A stretch of DNA of 64,000 nucleotides from Sipunculus nudus (taxonomy: Eukaryota > Annelida > Sipuncula > Golfingiida > Sipunculidae), in contig CM049313.1 of NCBI GenBank assembly GCA_026874595.1, positions 15,685,508 through 15,749,507 of the forward strand, read 5' to 3'. A program made the position numbers and the translations under genes. Below the pieces are notes generated by a model that was not told where the DNA came from, did not search any database, and saw nothing but the letters and a program-made list of their open reading frames with translations. Below are positions 13,753-26,033 of the stretch, piece by piece. Every line of letters begins with the position of its first letter. Within the stretch, counting starts at the first letter, position 1.

Positions 13753-14371
13753 GAATCTAAAACATGGGGTTGGATACACAGTGCAATACCAGGCTCTCAT
13801 TAGTCTGATTACAATTTTTTGTTCTGTGCTAGCCCTGGTGGTGTAACCCAGAGAATCCTGCTATACAAAAGCAGCAGTTAATACAAAGGAGATCAGGAAT
13901 AATTGTACTGTATAACCTCTGTGTGAAAGCAAAGGCTATAAATATATTATGTTAAGTAGAAAAAATGCCAGCTCTTTAAATGCTGCTTGGCTTGTATGTC
14001 TGGAACTATACTGTTATCAAGAAAGTAAGTATATATACTGTTAAACTTCAAAAAAAAAGTCCTGTAGGTCAGTGAGGTACTGTTCAGGTCAGCTGAGACT
14101 GAAACTGTCCACCTTATGAGAACATACACCGTGTAATGTATCATTAGTTAAAGAAAGACTTCACAGCGTGATGCAGGAATTATTCTGTATAAATCTGTAG
14201 ACCTGAGGTATTTTTTCCTTAAATACTGATTTATTTTTGCAACGTTTAATAGCTAAGGAAGTTTTATGTGAGTGAACTAAGGGAATTTCATGTAAAACAA
14301 AACATTTTCAGAATGGAACTGGCAATAATAAAGTCCCTAAAAAGTTGTAGAATAATCTAGACTTTGATGCC
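13753..14371. other. Unique AT-rich DNA, nothing recognised
   Basis: Only short open frames are present, and no repeat or motif was supported. Confidence 0.35.
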
Positions 14372-14468
14372 TGCCGTGCCAATCAAATACATGATTACTA
14401 AACCATTAAGATGAGCGATCATGGCTTATGTTAATGGTTTAATAATCATGTATTTGATTGGCACGGCA
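14372..14468. repeat. Near-perfect 38-bp inverted repeat with 21-nt loop
   Basis: The arm 14372-14409 begins TGCCGTGCCAATCAAATACA. Its reverse complement occupies 14431-14468 with a single C/T difference at arm position 27. The loop is GATGAGCGATCATGGCTTATG (14410-14430). As RNA either strand would fold into a stem of 38 pairs. It could be a foldback or MITE-like remnant, a short-RNA precursor, or a replication or assembly product. No obvious target duplication was found beyond the arms. Confidence 0.85.
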
Positions 14469-17145
14469 TTCGTCTGATTCTCTGGTTGAAACCTGAAGTG
14501 TCTCGACTTGAATTCCTCTTTTGATAAATAATGACAAATCCTCAACGTCATTAACAGAGCTTGGAACTTTTATAGCAAATTAACACAACCCATTGTTATG
14601 TCATTCATTGCAAGGCTGAATACCTATATTACATGCTGAAGGTATTTCTAACAGAAATAAATGACTGTATCTACTATCCAGATACTGATAGTAATTTGTT
14701 ATAAATTCTATAAGTCATGTGACTGCTTATTCGCTTTAAAATCAATATCAAAGGAAAGCTGTGCTTTTCTCTGGAGCAGAGCTTGTTATCTTGCATGAGA
14801 GCCCTAAGATAAGGGAAGGGAGCCCACTCAAGTTACAGCTATATTTCATTAATAATAAGGACACAGAACAGTACTGTAAGCATCTACAATAATTTAATGA
14901 TAAAAAGATTATATAAACACAAATTACCTTTGCTTATGCAATTAGCAACCAGATATGTTATAATTATAAAACCAGTGATCTAAATCAGGCACTAGTTTTT
15001 CTTTCTGCAAGCATTGATATTAACGTAATATTTTCTAATTTATGAGTGTTATTTTACCATAGGCACCTATTAAGTATATAATAATGTTTTAACAACTTTA
15101 ACAATTTGGATGGAGGCTAAACTCTCACCCATGCTTGTGATTTTGTTTGTCTGTAATCAAAATATTAATAAATTTATGGATGGATTTCAATAATACAATT
15201 TATCATTCATTTTAAACTTATCTTGATCAAATTTGGGTGAAGGATAATTAAATAGATTACACCTGGCATTTTTTCAAGAACAACCACAAGTGCTGACATC
15301 TGCTGGAAAAGCAATTATCAATTCTAACCCCCCCCCCCCCCCACCCCCGGACAAAACTGTGTGACTGTGTCTGTAATGCCCACACAAAGTACCTCCAGCA
15401 AGTCAACCAAAAGCCTGGTAATGATCCAATGTGTTACTTATACCTAGAATAGTGGAAAACATGTAGACCTGTATGCAAATAGTAACATTCAATTCCATCC
15501 ATTCATTCAAGGGGTTAGTTTTATGTGTACATTCATTCATGACAGCCCTGCTGTGCTAGCCATACTGGAAGTAATGGTATAAACATGGATAAGCTAAGGT
15601 TAAACAAATACGGGTATTTTCTAAATCTTGCCTTTTGTACAAATTGAATTTCTGGGAATATACTGGAACTTTCTTAAACGCTTTATGTGTCAAAATAATT
15701 AACTTTCATTACAATTTATTAAAAAATGTAATTTGTCACAAATATATAATTCCCTTGCTGTCTGATTTAAAAGTTATTTTTTAGACTTGCCCTTTGGAGT
15801 CTTTGCCCTAATATGCCAGAAAAATGCCATTTTCAGCGATCTTTTCAATGCTTAAAATTACTGAAGGCAAGGAATCCTTAAAGAACTATTGTAAGTAGGG
15901 CATCATCTAAATAAAACCCCATTCCCAACTAGTCCATTTATTTTGAAAGTAAATTTTACTTAAACAATCTCACCCTGGCAAGAGCTAGTTATACATTTGC
16001 TCTTCACAAAGTCCATGATCAGCCAGGCATACTTGAGAGCATCCACACCTAAAGTCTTACAGAACCGGTGTCAGCAGTGGGATAGATTCGGGCACGTCAT
16101 CTAAATATAACACCATGCCTGGCCAGTCCATTTATTTGGAGCACACATTTTTGTAGCAGATCAATCACACTGATTACCACGGTGACGGATGAGCATCTTT
16201 TTACATATATATGAACTTCAGCATCCGCTTAAATTGGGTTCCTCGCTAAGCCTCAAGGGGACCTTCAAATAACTTGTCCCTCCGTGTTACCTGATTACAA
16301 TCACTGCGGGCAATGATCTGGTTCAGTGTCTTGAAAGTCTCACTTTGATGCGAAAGCCTTATGAAAATCTGATTGCCATTCTGAAGTCTGACTCTGCCAT
16401 TCATATCCAAAGCCAATTTCTTGGGCTTTCGAACAGTTATGACTTCATTCCCAACTCAATCTCGTGCTTTCAACCTATTACAACTTTATTATCTTTTCTG
16501 CTGGACTGCCTGGTATGGCTCTATTTTATTTAAAAGCATCGTGATCATATTACTTTCTGATAATAAAATCAAAGAAATTACAAGAGATTACATTTTTAGT
16601 AACGATCACAGCCTAGTCAAGAGCTCAATAATATTCCTATTATAAAGTTTATTCCAACAAAGCTCTTAATGTTAAGTCATGAGAGCTGCTTTTATAGGGT
16701 CATAAATTTATTTGCCAGTTACAGCTTGAATATTTTCTATATTATGAAGGCCACAGAAAATTCTCTTTGGGAATGTTATCTTTGTGCAAACCAAACTATG
16801 ATTCCACTGATTTTCCAATTTCAATCTATCTAAATTAGATATCATTACAGGCACTCACCTAGAATGAAACCCTGAGTACAACCTAGTCTGCAGGTTTTGT
16901 TTACATTCTCAAACTAAAAGAGAAATATACAAAAGATGGAACTGTCCTACATTCTAGCATTAAGACATGCAAATTCTTTATATTTTGAACAGCAATAGTA
17001 CATACTCTTGTTCCAACATGATACAGGTTTTCCAGTGAACTAGGGATATCATAGGTCTTCATTTATATTTTCCAAGAAATGTATCTGATGTGAAGGCTAA
17101 GATCACTCAGTACATGACCTACACTGACTGTACCTCTACTCTTGA
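14469..17145. other. AT-rich interval without recognisable gene
   Basis: There is a C-rich run at 15331-15350. A weakly conserved direct repeat of about 80 bp is also seen: CATCTAAATAAAACCCCATT near 15902 and CATCTAAATATAACACCATG near 16098, each followed by AGTCCATTTATTT. The remainder shows only short chance open frames. Confidence 0.4.
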
Positions 17146-17153
17146 ATCAAAAG

Positions 17154-17342
17154 CAGGGGCGGATTCAGGATTTAGGAAAAGGGCAGGGGGGTCTAGCCAG
17201 TAGGACTAATGAAAAACCTAAAAAAAATAGGTCCCCGGGTCCAGAAAAGGGATGGGGGGTGGGGTGTCCAGGCGGCAAAATTGTGTCTGAAACCCTTTAA
17301 AAAAAGAGTCCCCCCTGGACTCCCCTCTTGGATCTGCTTCTG
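17154..17342. mobile_element. hAT-like MITE
   Basis: The left end reads CAGGGGCGGATTCAGGA and the reverse complement of the right end reads CAGAAGCAGATCCAAGA, which match at 11 of 17 positions, all differences being transitions. CAG...CTG termini with a CGGATCC-like core are typical of hAT-derived non-autonomous elements. The flanking octamers ATCAAAAG (17146-17153) and AACAGAAA (17343-17350) agree at 5 of 8 positions and may be a decayed 8-bp target duplication. The interior is purine-rich and non-coding. Related copies are at 29919-30095 and 36189-36379. Confidence 0.55.
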
Positions 17343-17350
17343 AACAGAAA

Positions 17351-18631
17351 AATCTAATTGTTATGTAGCCCATACAAAACAATAAGCAGTATAGTACTAA
17401 ATGTCCCTTTTGTTTTTTGATGAAATAAGTCTACTGGTAAGTGGTGAAAAGTACACCCAGTTTTATTCTTATCTCATCTCACGATATGGAGCATGAGTGA
17501 AGGACTGTGTCCCGCATTCCAGACAAGATGACTCTCAGATATGGACAAACACTTTTTATGTAAGATTCATATCAACATTGCCACTGAACAAGCCCTGAAA
17601 GACAGACTACTCCTAGCGGTATTTACCAGCTGAAACCAATCAGCGCTAGACTAATATATTTTCTATGGCAATATGGAGTATCCTAGTCATGGTCCCAAAG
17701 TATTAACACAATAAACCCCTCAGGCAGCAGGGAAGCCTGCCCTGGGGAGATAGGGTACCAGTCTAATGACAGGCAAGTTGGGTAACAAATTGGAAATAAT
17801 ACCTATAGTGTTGGTAACACAGGTACCAGAGCCCCAGAAAGTTTAATCAAATATGAAAATGTAAGTTAATACAGACTGCCTCCTGGTAAATTGTTCTTTA
17901 CCACCTGGAATACCATGGTGTACTATATATATAAATATATATTTCCTATAGTGTATCAATTACATCATGATAACATGCGGGTTAATTAAAATGCTCTGTT
18001 GCACATGTTGCTCTGTGTTTATTTTTAAACACAACGATGATTCCAGGCACATGAAATTAACTGTAGTTTCATTCAATATATGTACCAAATTTGTATTAGT
18101 GCTAGCTTTATAGAGCAACGTTAACATTTATTTTATAAATATCAATTGTCAAAACGGACTGGATATTGATATCAATACATGACAGATCCAGTCAGTATCA
18201 CTTGTATTCTTGTATTGATTGATATACTAACTGTGACATACCCTGCCAGCCATATTTATATATAATTAACCATAAATAAACAGCAGATCTAGACAATAAT
18301 TTGATGATCATGTCTTCTGCATTTATTTGCATATTACCGGTAGTGAATTTTTGTCTAGACACTCTATCAATCAAACATGAGTTGCTTTGCACAAAGCTCT
18401 GATTGATCATCAAGCAAAATCGAAAAATAAGGTCATGAGACACAGCCACTTCTATTCCTAGATCCAAGAATAATATTGAATCACAATATATAAGCATTGT
18501 CTCTGAAGTTGATGAAATTTTGATTTTATCGAAATGATTAATATTTAGTGCAGCAAAGCGACATTTTATTGCCATTCAGACAGTCACACTAGCAAATAAT
18601 AGAATAATATTGAGTGTTTCTGTTACATATA
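17351..18631. other. AT-rich interval, unrecognised 125-codon frame
   Basis: A minus-strand open frame at 18198-18575 encodes 125 residues starting MAIKCRFAALNINH. Its composition is unremarkable, no domain or signal peptide is evident and no splice context was found, so I do not call it a gene. Confidence 0.3.
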
Positions 18632-18882
18632 TGGCAACCTGCCAGAACTGATAGTAGGTATGGCATGACTGAGGCTAGTGCCACAAGCCAGAACTGCCGC
18701 GGCATCAGTGCCACCTGCCGGAATCAATATAGTATTGACTGCCACCTGAAAGAACTGCATGGCATGACTGCCACCTGCCAGAACTGTCATATATAGCATG
18801 GAATGCCACCTGCCAGAAATGATATGGCACCACTGCCACCTGCCAGAACTGCACAGCCATTGACTGCCACTTGCTAACTACT
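18632..18882. repeat. Minisatellite, unit about 30-31 bp
   Basis: The core TGCCACCTGCCAGAACTG recurs with variation near 18679, 18709, 18740, 18769, 18804, 18834 and 18865, with a leading partial unit near 18635. Spacings are 30, 31, 29, 35, 30 and 31 bp. Linker sequence between cores varies but often contains ATGGCATGAC. No conserved flanking gene or leader was seen. Confidence 0.8.
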
Positions 18883-21315
18883 AGTGACACAGGTGGTCCA
18901 GTCTGAATGCTAATCCCTGTACATGCATGTATACCATTCACAGAGTTCCAGAAAACATGAGTTCATTCAAATTCGAAGTTGCGGAACTTAGTGCTTGGAA
19001 CAAGGCAAGTCTGGAAATTTACTCTGATCTGATGAAAATCAGGTGCACAAATCATGTGAACATAGTTTTTGCAAATCAATTCTTTCAAGAATGACTGACT
19101 GACTGAAGTGAAGTCACTGCTGGAGCCAGTCACAGGTCTCCGGAAAATCTGGCCTGCACTGGCTCCCTCGGAAACAAAAAGTTCGACAGACTGAGTCAGT
19201 TTTTACAGTTAGATGTTTGAGGCGAAAGAAACTGACAGAGTTGAAGATTGTAGTGAAAGGTGAATGTAACCTGTAGAAATCATAACACGTATTTGTTTGT
19301 CTTTTTAGACTATTCAGCACCAGGTTATCATGAATATATAATGCAATGTCTCTATTGGTGAACAAGCAAATTCCTGAATTTATGGCCCCTGCTTTGCCTC
19401 TTGTAATTATAGCTTCCTGAGATCTTCATGCTTGCCTTCTGAATATGTTTTAGTTTTTATTTTCCCCTGAAGATGTCTCTACATGTCACAGTGTCCGTGT
19501 TTTAGTTTTCACTGTCCCCTGAAGATGTCTCCACGTCATAATTTTTTTGTTTTGAATTGGGAACAAAAGGGAAAATTTTTTGTTTGTTTTGGAGTTGGTG
19601 ATAATAAACAATCCCTACCAAAGTCTGAGTGAGAGCAATCACTGACCCAAATCAGATAATATTTAGAAAAGTTATCACGAAGAAACTAAAAAACCTGATG
19701 GACAGACAGACGAAGGGACAGACAGATGGACAGACAATCCTAAATCAATGTCAATCAATCAATGTTGTTCTGTGGAAGTGGGGTATAATAAGGGGTTTTA
19801 TTGTGTGATATTTAACCAGGAGGGGCAGGGGCAGGGCAAGAGATTATTTTTATTTAGGTTCTGGTTGCAGTCAAAGATAACTGCTAATCATTAATCATGA
19901 TTAATTTACTTATTTGTATTGTGACAGTCCTTTTTGCAGCAACCAATCAGGCAACAATTATATACTGATGAACTGGTACATCTTGCTTGCCCTCATAGTC
20001 ATATAAAAGGACCATGCTGCATGATGAAAGGCTACAATTGTACCTCTAGATCTGATACATGTATATATTCATGTTATAAAAGCTGTAACAATAACAATAT
20101 ATATTGTCTCACATCACAATATGATATGTATATCAATACCCTCCTCATAATATGACACATATATATATATGATACATTATATTGTAAATTCCACATTTAA
20201 CAAGCTAATTTTTCACTTTTACATAGAAATGTAAATAAGCTTACTCTCATTAAATGTATTTCAAAACAATAAATAAAATCGATTTACAAAAGATTAGAAA
20301 CTATGATGCCATTTTATTTGTTTCTAAAAGTTTAACTGCACTTATGAATTTTTCACATGGAATTATATTTATGTCATATATCACTTCTCATTGGATGATA
20401 AAATATCAATGTACGATACCAGGACATCTGATGATACCAATACAAGATCTGACTTTGTACTGTGATGTATAAGAGCACTGATTTGTGGTGAATTGTAACA
20501 GTCCTACATGTTTTACAAAGTATTTTTTTATGTAGACTGAATTCTATGTCCCCTACTAACAGATTTGCATAATAACATCTAGAGCAATAAAATAGAACCT
20601 GAAAATCCTTTGTATGGACTATGGACTAAGTACAGAAAGTTGATACACAGCAGACCAATAATGTCACTGCTAATAAAATATTTAAACATACAAATTCCAG
20701 ACACAGGAAATTATGACAGAAGCAAAGAAGAATACATATATATTAATCAATCTGATGTCAACATGGAGGTGATTACTGACAATAAAAGATAGGTTTTAAT
20801 TTTACTGTAAATTTATCAGTGTTTTTAACTTGAGACTTACAATGATGTAAAAAGGTACAAGTATGTATGGACATATTTATAAATGTGAATTGAACTGCTC
20901 CATTGTTTTTGGAATTATTTTAACTTCAATATTATTATCAGGATGATTGCAGTACAAAATATTTGTTATGGTAAAATATGGTATATATTGTTTAATTAAA
21001 TGGGTTTTAAATTTAGGAAACTTGAGAAAACATAGAGCATTATCAGGAACTTAAAGACAGCAGAAAACACTTAAACCATCCAAAAAATATGAAACAATCT
21101 GTTTCTCTCCAGTTTTGACTAATTACTAATTTAACATGTAATTTACCACTGACTAAAACCTGACTGCAGCTTCACAATTTGTAAGTGGTGTCAAGAATCC
21201 AGATCCAATTATCATGTGAATTTTGTCAACATTTATTTAAAGACCTAGACTGGCTTTATACTGTGCTGCTAACATAGAGACTCCAAAGGTCAAGTCAAAA
21301 AAATTATAATACCAC
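18883..21315. other. AT-rich interval with one GGACAGAC repeat tail
   Basis: A short run of GGACAGACAGAC-like words lies at 19699-19738, resembling the tails of the repeat blocks at 8.6 and 12.1 kb, so a decayed dispersed repeat probably ends here. The rest holds only short open frames. Confidence 0.4.
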
Positions 21316-21508
21316 AAATTTTGTATCATCTGTTTATAAATTATATAAAAAATCTGTGTGCCAATGAATCAGGAAACTTCAGACACCTAATCAGGACATT
21401 CACTGGTATATTGACAAGAATTCTCCCGCAACACTGAGCTGTTGAATGAACTTCTGCATAAAACGTTAGACTTTCACCAACACTAGCTTATACTTAAAAA
21501 GATGATAA

Positions 21509-22169
21509 AGGTGGTTTCCATAAGTGCTTAGTCCGTATCCGTATTCTGTATCTGTAGTCCGCATGTGTAGTCCATATCCACAAAGTTTGTTTTCCATAAG
21601 TACGTATATGCGTAGTCCGTACTCCATGTTGATAGATGCTCGATAGCTGTAGATTTTCCTTTTTGCAAGCCATTTCACCATACATGTATCTTACATTTGT
21701 ATATATTAGCATCAAAAGTTAAAACAATAAAATTAAAATAATAAAATGTTTAAAAGATCATAATTAGTAATATTTTATAAGTGACATTGATGTTTACGCT
21801 TCAATCATCTATAAACATGTTGTCTGTGATAAAGAAAGGAAAACAAAATTCAGCCAAATGCCAACATATTTTGTTTCCGGAAAACAGATGTCAGGAATGA
21901 CATTCATACCAGTTGGACATAGAGACTGTGCATATACAGCACGCCTGAAAGAGAAAACTCTATGCTAAACCTGAAATTGCTATTGGTATGCGTAGTGCGC
22001 AAAACTCGCTCCCGGCAGCGTGCTGATACGGACTGCGCATACGGACTGCGCATACGTACTACGCATGTGGATGAATGGAAACGGCCCAGTTAAAAAGTCT
22101 ACAAAGTGATTTTTGAGGACTACGCATGCGGACTACGCATACGGACTACGCACTTATGGAAAAGCATCT
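21509..22169. mobile_element. Harbinger-like MITE, copy in tandem unit 1
   Basis: The element is flanked by TAA at 21506-21508 and 22170-22172, and the third tandem unit has a single TAA at the same place (24960-24962), which directly demonstrates the insertion. The left end AGGTGGTTTCCATAAGTGC pairs with the reverse-complemented right end AGATGCTTTTCCATAAGTGC. The inverted repeat continues through GTAGTCCGTATSCGTA-type words. Subterminal words such as ACGGACTACGCAT and GCGTAGTCCG recur in both orientations and could be transposase-binding sites. The body is 661 bp with no transposase. A 3-bp TAA duplication and these ends fit PIF/Harbinger. Confidence 0.8.
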
Positions 22170-23235
22170 TAATAGTAACACTGGCAGTGACTTTGATTTT
22201 ACAACTTTTTTATAATTATCTAATTTTGTGAATGTATTAGTAATAATTTATCACAATATGAACAACATGTATTAAAAGTGCTTTTGACAATTATTTTCAA
22301 ATATCACTATATCCAAAAAGCTTATTATTATTAATATAAGTGGTCCTTATCTAAAGAGAAAGTTCTATTTCTTTTTTTATTAATCCTGGACTCTTGGTTC
22401 CCATGTGGAATCAGGGAAACAGAATCTTTTTCCCTTAAATTTCCTTTCCTCCCCCTTTGAATTTTTGTGAACAAAGTAACATGTTTTCAGTACAATAAAG
22501 GGGTTTGCTATTTAGCTAGTTGGTCTGTTGGCTGCTTGTGCACTCATTTCAACAGTGATCCAGGTTGCAATCTTGATACAAGAGGTCAACTAAGGGCATA
22601 CCAGTAGTATATTAAAACTTGTAAGATCTGTTTTGGGTTCAGACACCAGAGGTCAATCATTCATTGATGAAAACACAGGGTATAATTGACCTTTAAAAAT
22701 TTTAACAATAATCCAAGTGAATATGATTTCAGTCACATAAGCAGTTGTGACTGAAAATAAATGTGTATATGTAATTTATATCTAAATTTAAATCCATAAA
22801 AAAATTCCAAAAATACACAGTAAGAGTATGACACTATCTACAGGGGCACATAATATTATTAATAATTAACTTTCATTCTGAAACTCAGTGAAACTTAAAT
22901 ATCGAAAAAGGAACCAGTTATCAGTTAACGATGACATGGATTGTGAAAGTTAATTTAAAACTTATAAATGTGTTCCCCCATATGAGATGGGGTCTAGATA
23001 ATGTGCATAAAATATATTTCCTGAGTGAGAAATCCTCGGTAAAAATTTTGTATCACCTGTTTATAAATTATATAAAAAATCTGTGTGCCAATGAATCAGG
23101 AAACTTCAGACACCTAATCAGGACATTCACTGGTATATTGACAAGAATTCTCCCGCAACACTGAGCTGTTGAATGAACTTCTGCATAAAACGTTAGACTT
23201 TCACCAACACTAGCTTATACTTAAAAAGATGATAA

Positions 23236-23896
23236 AGGTGGTTTCCATAAGTGCTTAGTCCGTATCCGTATTCTGTATCTGTAGTCCGCATGTGTAGTCC
23301 ATATCCACAAAGTTTGTTTTCCATAAGTAAGTATATGCGTAGTCCGTACTCCATGTTGATAGATGCTCGATAGCTGTAGATTTTCCTTTTTAAAAGCCAT
23401 TTCACCATACATGTATCTTACATTTGTATATATTAGCATCAAAAGTTAAAACAATAAAATTAAAATAATAAAATGTTTAAAAGATCATAATTAGTAATAT
23501 TTTATAAGTGACATTGATGTTTACGCTTCAATCATCTATAAACATGTTGTCTGTGATAAAGAAAGGAAAACAAAATTCAGCCAAATGCCAACATATTTTG
23601 TTTCCGGAAAACAGATGTCAGGAATGACATTCATACCAGTTGGACATAGAGACTGTGCATATACAGCACGCCTGAAAGAGAAAACTCTATGCTAAACCTG
23701 AAATTGCTATTGGTATGCGTAGTGCGCAAAACTCGCTCCCGGCAGCGTGCTGATACGGACTGCGCATACGGACTGCGCATACGTACTACGCATGTGGATG
23801 AATGGAAACGGCCCAGTTAAAAAGTCTACAAAGTGATTTTTGAGGACTACGCATGCGGACTACGCATACGGACTACGCACTTATGGAAAAGCATCT
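23236..23896. mobile_element. Harbinger-like MITE, copy in tandem unit 2
   Basis: This is the same element as at 21509-22169, displaced by exactly 1727 bp, with TAA at 23233-23235 and 23897-23899. Because it occupies the identical position in the unit, it was copied by tandem duplication and not by a second transposition. Differences between the two copies are few, for example TACGTATATG versus TAAGTATATG near the left end. Confidence 0.8.
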
Positions 23897-24959
23897 TAAT
23901 AGTAACACTGGCAGTGACTTTGATTTTACAACTTTTTTATAATTATCTAATTTTGTGAATGTATTAGTAATAATTTATCACAATATGAACAACATGTATT
24001 AAAAGTGCTTTTGACAATTATTTTCAAATATCACTATATCCAAAAAGCTTATTATTATTAATATAAGTGGTCCTTATCTAAAGAGAAAGTTCTATTTCTT
24101 TTTTTATTAATCCTGGACTCTTGGTTCCCATGTGGAATCAGGGAAACAGAATCTTTTTCCCTTAAATTTCCTTTCCTCCCCCTTTGAATTTTTGTGAACA
24201 AAGTTACATGTTTTCAGTACAATAAAGGGGTTCGCTATTTAGCTAGTTGGTCTGTTGGCTGCTTGTGCACTCATTTCAACAGTGATCCAGGTTGCAATCT
24301 TGATAAAAGAGGTCAACTAAGGGCATACCAGTAGTATATTAAAACTTGTAAGATCTGTTTTGGGTTCAGACACCAGAGGTCAATCATTCATTGATGAAAA
24401 CACAGGGTATAATTGACCTTTAAAAAATTTAACAATAATCCAAGTGAATATGATTTCAGTCACATAAGCAGTTGTGACTGAAAATTAATGTGTATATGTA
24501 ATTTATATCTAAATTTAAATCCATAAAAAAATTCCAAAAATACACAGTAAGAGTATGACACTATCTACAGGGGCACATAATATTATTAATAATTAACTTT
24601 CATTCTGAAACTCAGTGAAAGTTAAATATCGAAAAAGGAACCAGTTATCAGTTAACGATGACATGGATTGTGAAAGTTAATTTAAAACTTGTAAATGTGT
24701 TCCCCCATATGAGATGAGGTCTAGATAATGTGCATAAAATATATTTCCTGAGTGAGAAATCCTCGGTAAAAATTTTGTATCACCTGTTTATAATTTATTT
24801 AAAAAATCTGTGTGCCAATGAATCAGGAAACTTCAGACACCTAATCAGGACATTGACTGGTTCATTGACAAGAATTCCCCCGCATCACTGAGCTGTTGAA
24901 TGTACTTCTGCATAAAACGTTAGACTTTCACTATCACTAGCTTATACTTAAAAAGATGA

Positions 24960-24962
24960 TAA
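24960..24962. other. Empty target site (TAA) of the MITE in tandem unit 3
   Basis: The context AAAAAGATGATAATAGTAAC joins the left and right flanks of the MITE copies in units 1 and 2 with only one TAA. It represents the pre-insertion state and fixes the MITE boundaries and the 3-bp duplication. Confidence 0.85.
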
Positions 24963-25922
24963 TAGTAACACTGGCAGTGACTTTGATTTTACAACTTTTT
25001 TATAATTATCTAATTTTGTGAATGCATTGGTAATAATTTATCACAATATGAACAACCTGTATTAAAAGTGCTTTTAACAATTATTTTCAAATATCACTCT
25101 GTTTAAATAGCTTATAATTATTAATATAAGTGGTCCTAATCTAAAGAGAAAGTTCCATTTCTTTTTTTATTAATCCTGGACTCTTGGTTCCCATTTGGAA
25201 TCAGGGACAAATAATCTTTTTCCCTTAAATTTCCTTTCCTTCCTCTTTGAATTTTTGCTACATATCTACTGCGAACAAAGTAACATGTAATAAAGGTGTT
25301 TTCTATTCAGCTGGTTGGTCTGGTGGTTGCTTGTGCACTCATTTCTACCGTGTTCCTGGTTGTAATCCTGATACAGGAGGTCTGCTCAGGGCATACAAGA
25401 TGTAAGATCTGTTTTGGGTTCATACATCAGAGGTCTATATATTCATGGATAAAAAAAAGAGTATAGTTGACCTTTGAAGAAGTTAACAATAATTCAAGCG
25501 AATATGATTCAGTCACATAAGCAGTTGTGAATGAAAATTAATGTGTATATTTAATTTAAATCACAATTTAAATCCATAAAAAATCTAAAAATACAAACTA
25601 TGAGTATGGCAGTCACACTATCCACAGGGGCACATAATATTATTAATAATTAACTTTTATTCTGAAACTTAGAGAAAGTTCAATATCGAAAAAGGAACAA
25701 GTTATCAGTTAATGATGACTGGATTGTGAAAGTTACTTTAAAACTTATGTGTTCCCTTATATGAGATGGGGTCTAAATAACGTGCATCTAATATATTTCC
25801 TGAGTGAGATATCCTCAGTAAAAAAAAGATGTGCCAGAGTCCGGGCGGGCCGGGGCCTGTTAGTGTTACTGGTTACAGGATCTCGAACCTGATCAGTTTG
25901 ACATTTCCTTGTTTTCGTGTAG

Positions 25923-26033
25923 TTCAGGTCGCAGGGCTCACTGCCGAACAGCAGACAAAAACAACAAGACAGTTGATGTACCCTTTGTCAAGACTGATGC
26001 GATGAGGCAACGAATCGACAAGAAAACTGGACG
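25923..26033 (+). CDS. Possible internal exon, product unknown
   Basis: A pyrimidine-rich tract ending GTTTTCGTGTAG precedes position 25923, and the sequence GGACG|GTTAGT gives a possible donor at 26034. The 111-bp interval is open in one frame (37 residues, beginning SGRRAHCRTADKNNKT and ending MRQRIDKKTGR) and both implied introns would be phase 2. The interval and its surroundings, about 25840-26480, are clearly richer in GC and CpG than the flanks. I do not recognise the peptide, and no neighbouring exon was identified. The frame stays open to 26133 if the donor is not used. It may be chance or part of an unrecognised repeat. Confidence 0.2.

Larger units (their letters stand above)
21316..25826. 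repeat. Three-copy tandem repeat, ancestral unit about 1.06 kb
   Basis: Copies span about 21316-23042, 23043-24769 and 24770-25826. The landmark TTGTATCAYCTGTTTATAA falls at 21321, 23048 and 24775, giving an exact spacing of 1727 bp twice. Copies 1 and 2 are nearly identical, with scattered single-base differences. Copy 3 is visibly more diverged and is about 670 bp shorter because it lacks the MITE present in the other two. The unit itself encodes nothing recognisable. Confidence 0.9.

Noticed and set aside
18632-18882. Regularly spaced repeats resembling a CRISPR array
   Set aside because: The cores vary, linkers are only about 12 bp and related to one another, and the context is a eukaryotic repeat-rich genome without cas genes.
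21466-23442. Duplicated minus-strand frames of 71-73 codons as a gene pair
   Set aside because: Both copies sit in the MITE terminal repeats and are duplicated only because the tandem unit is.
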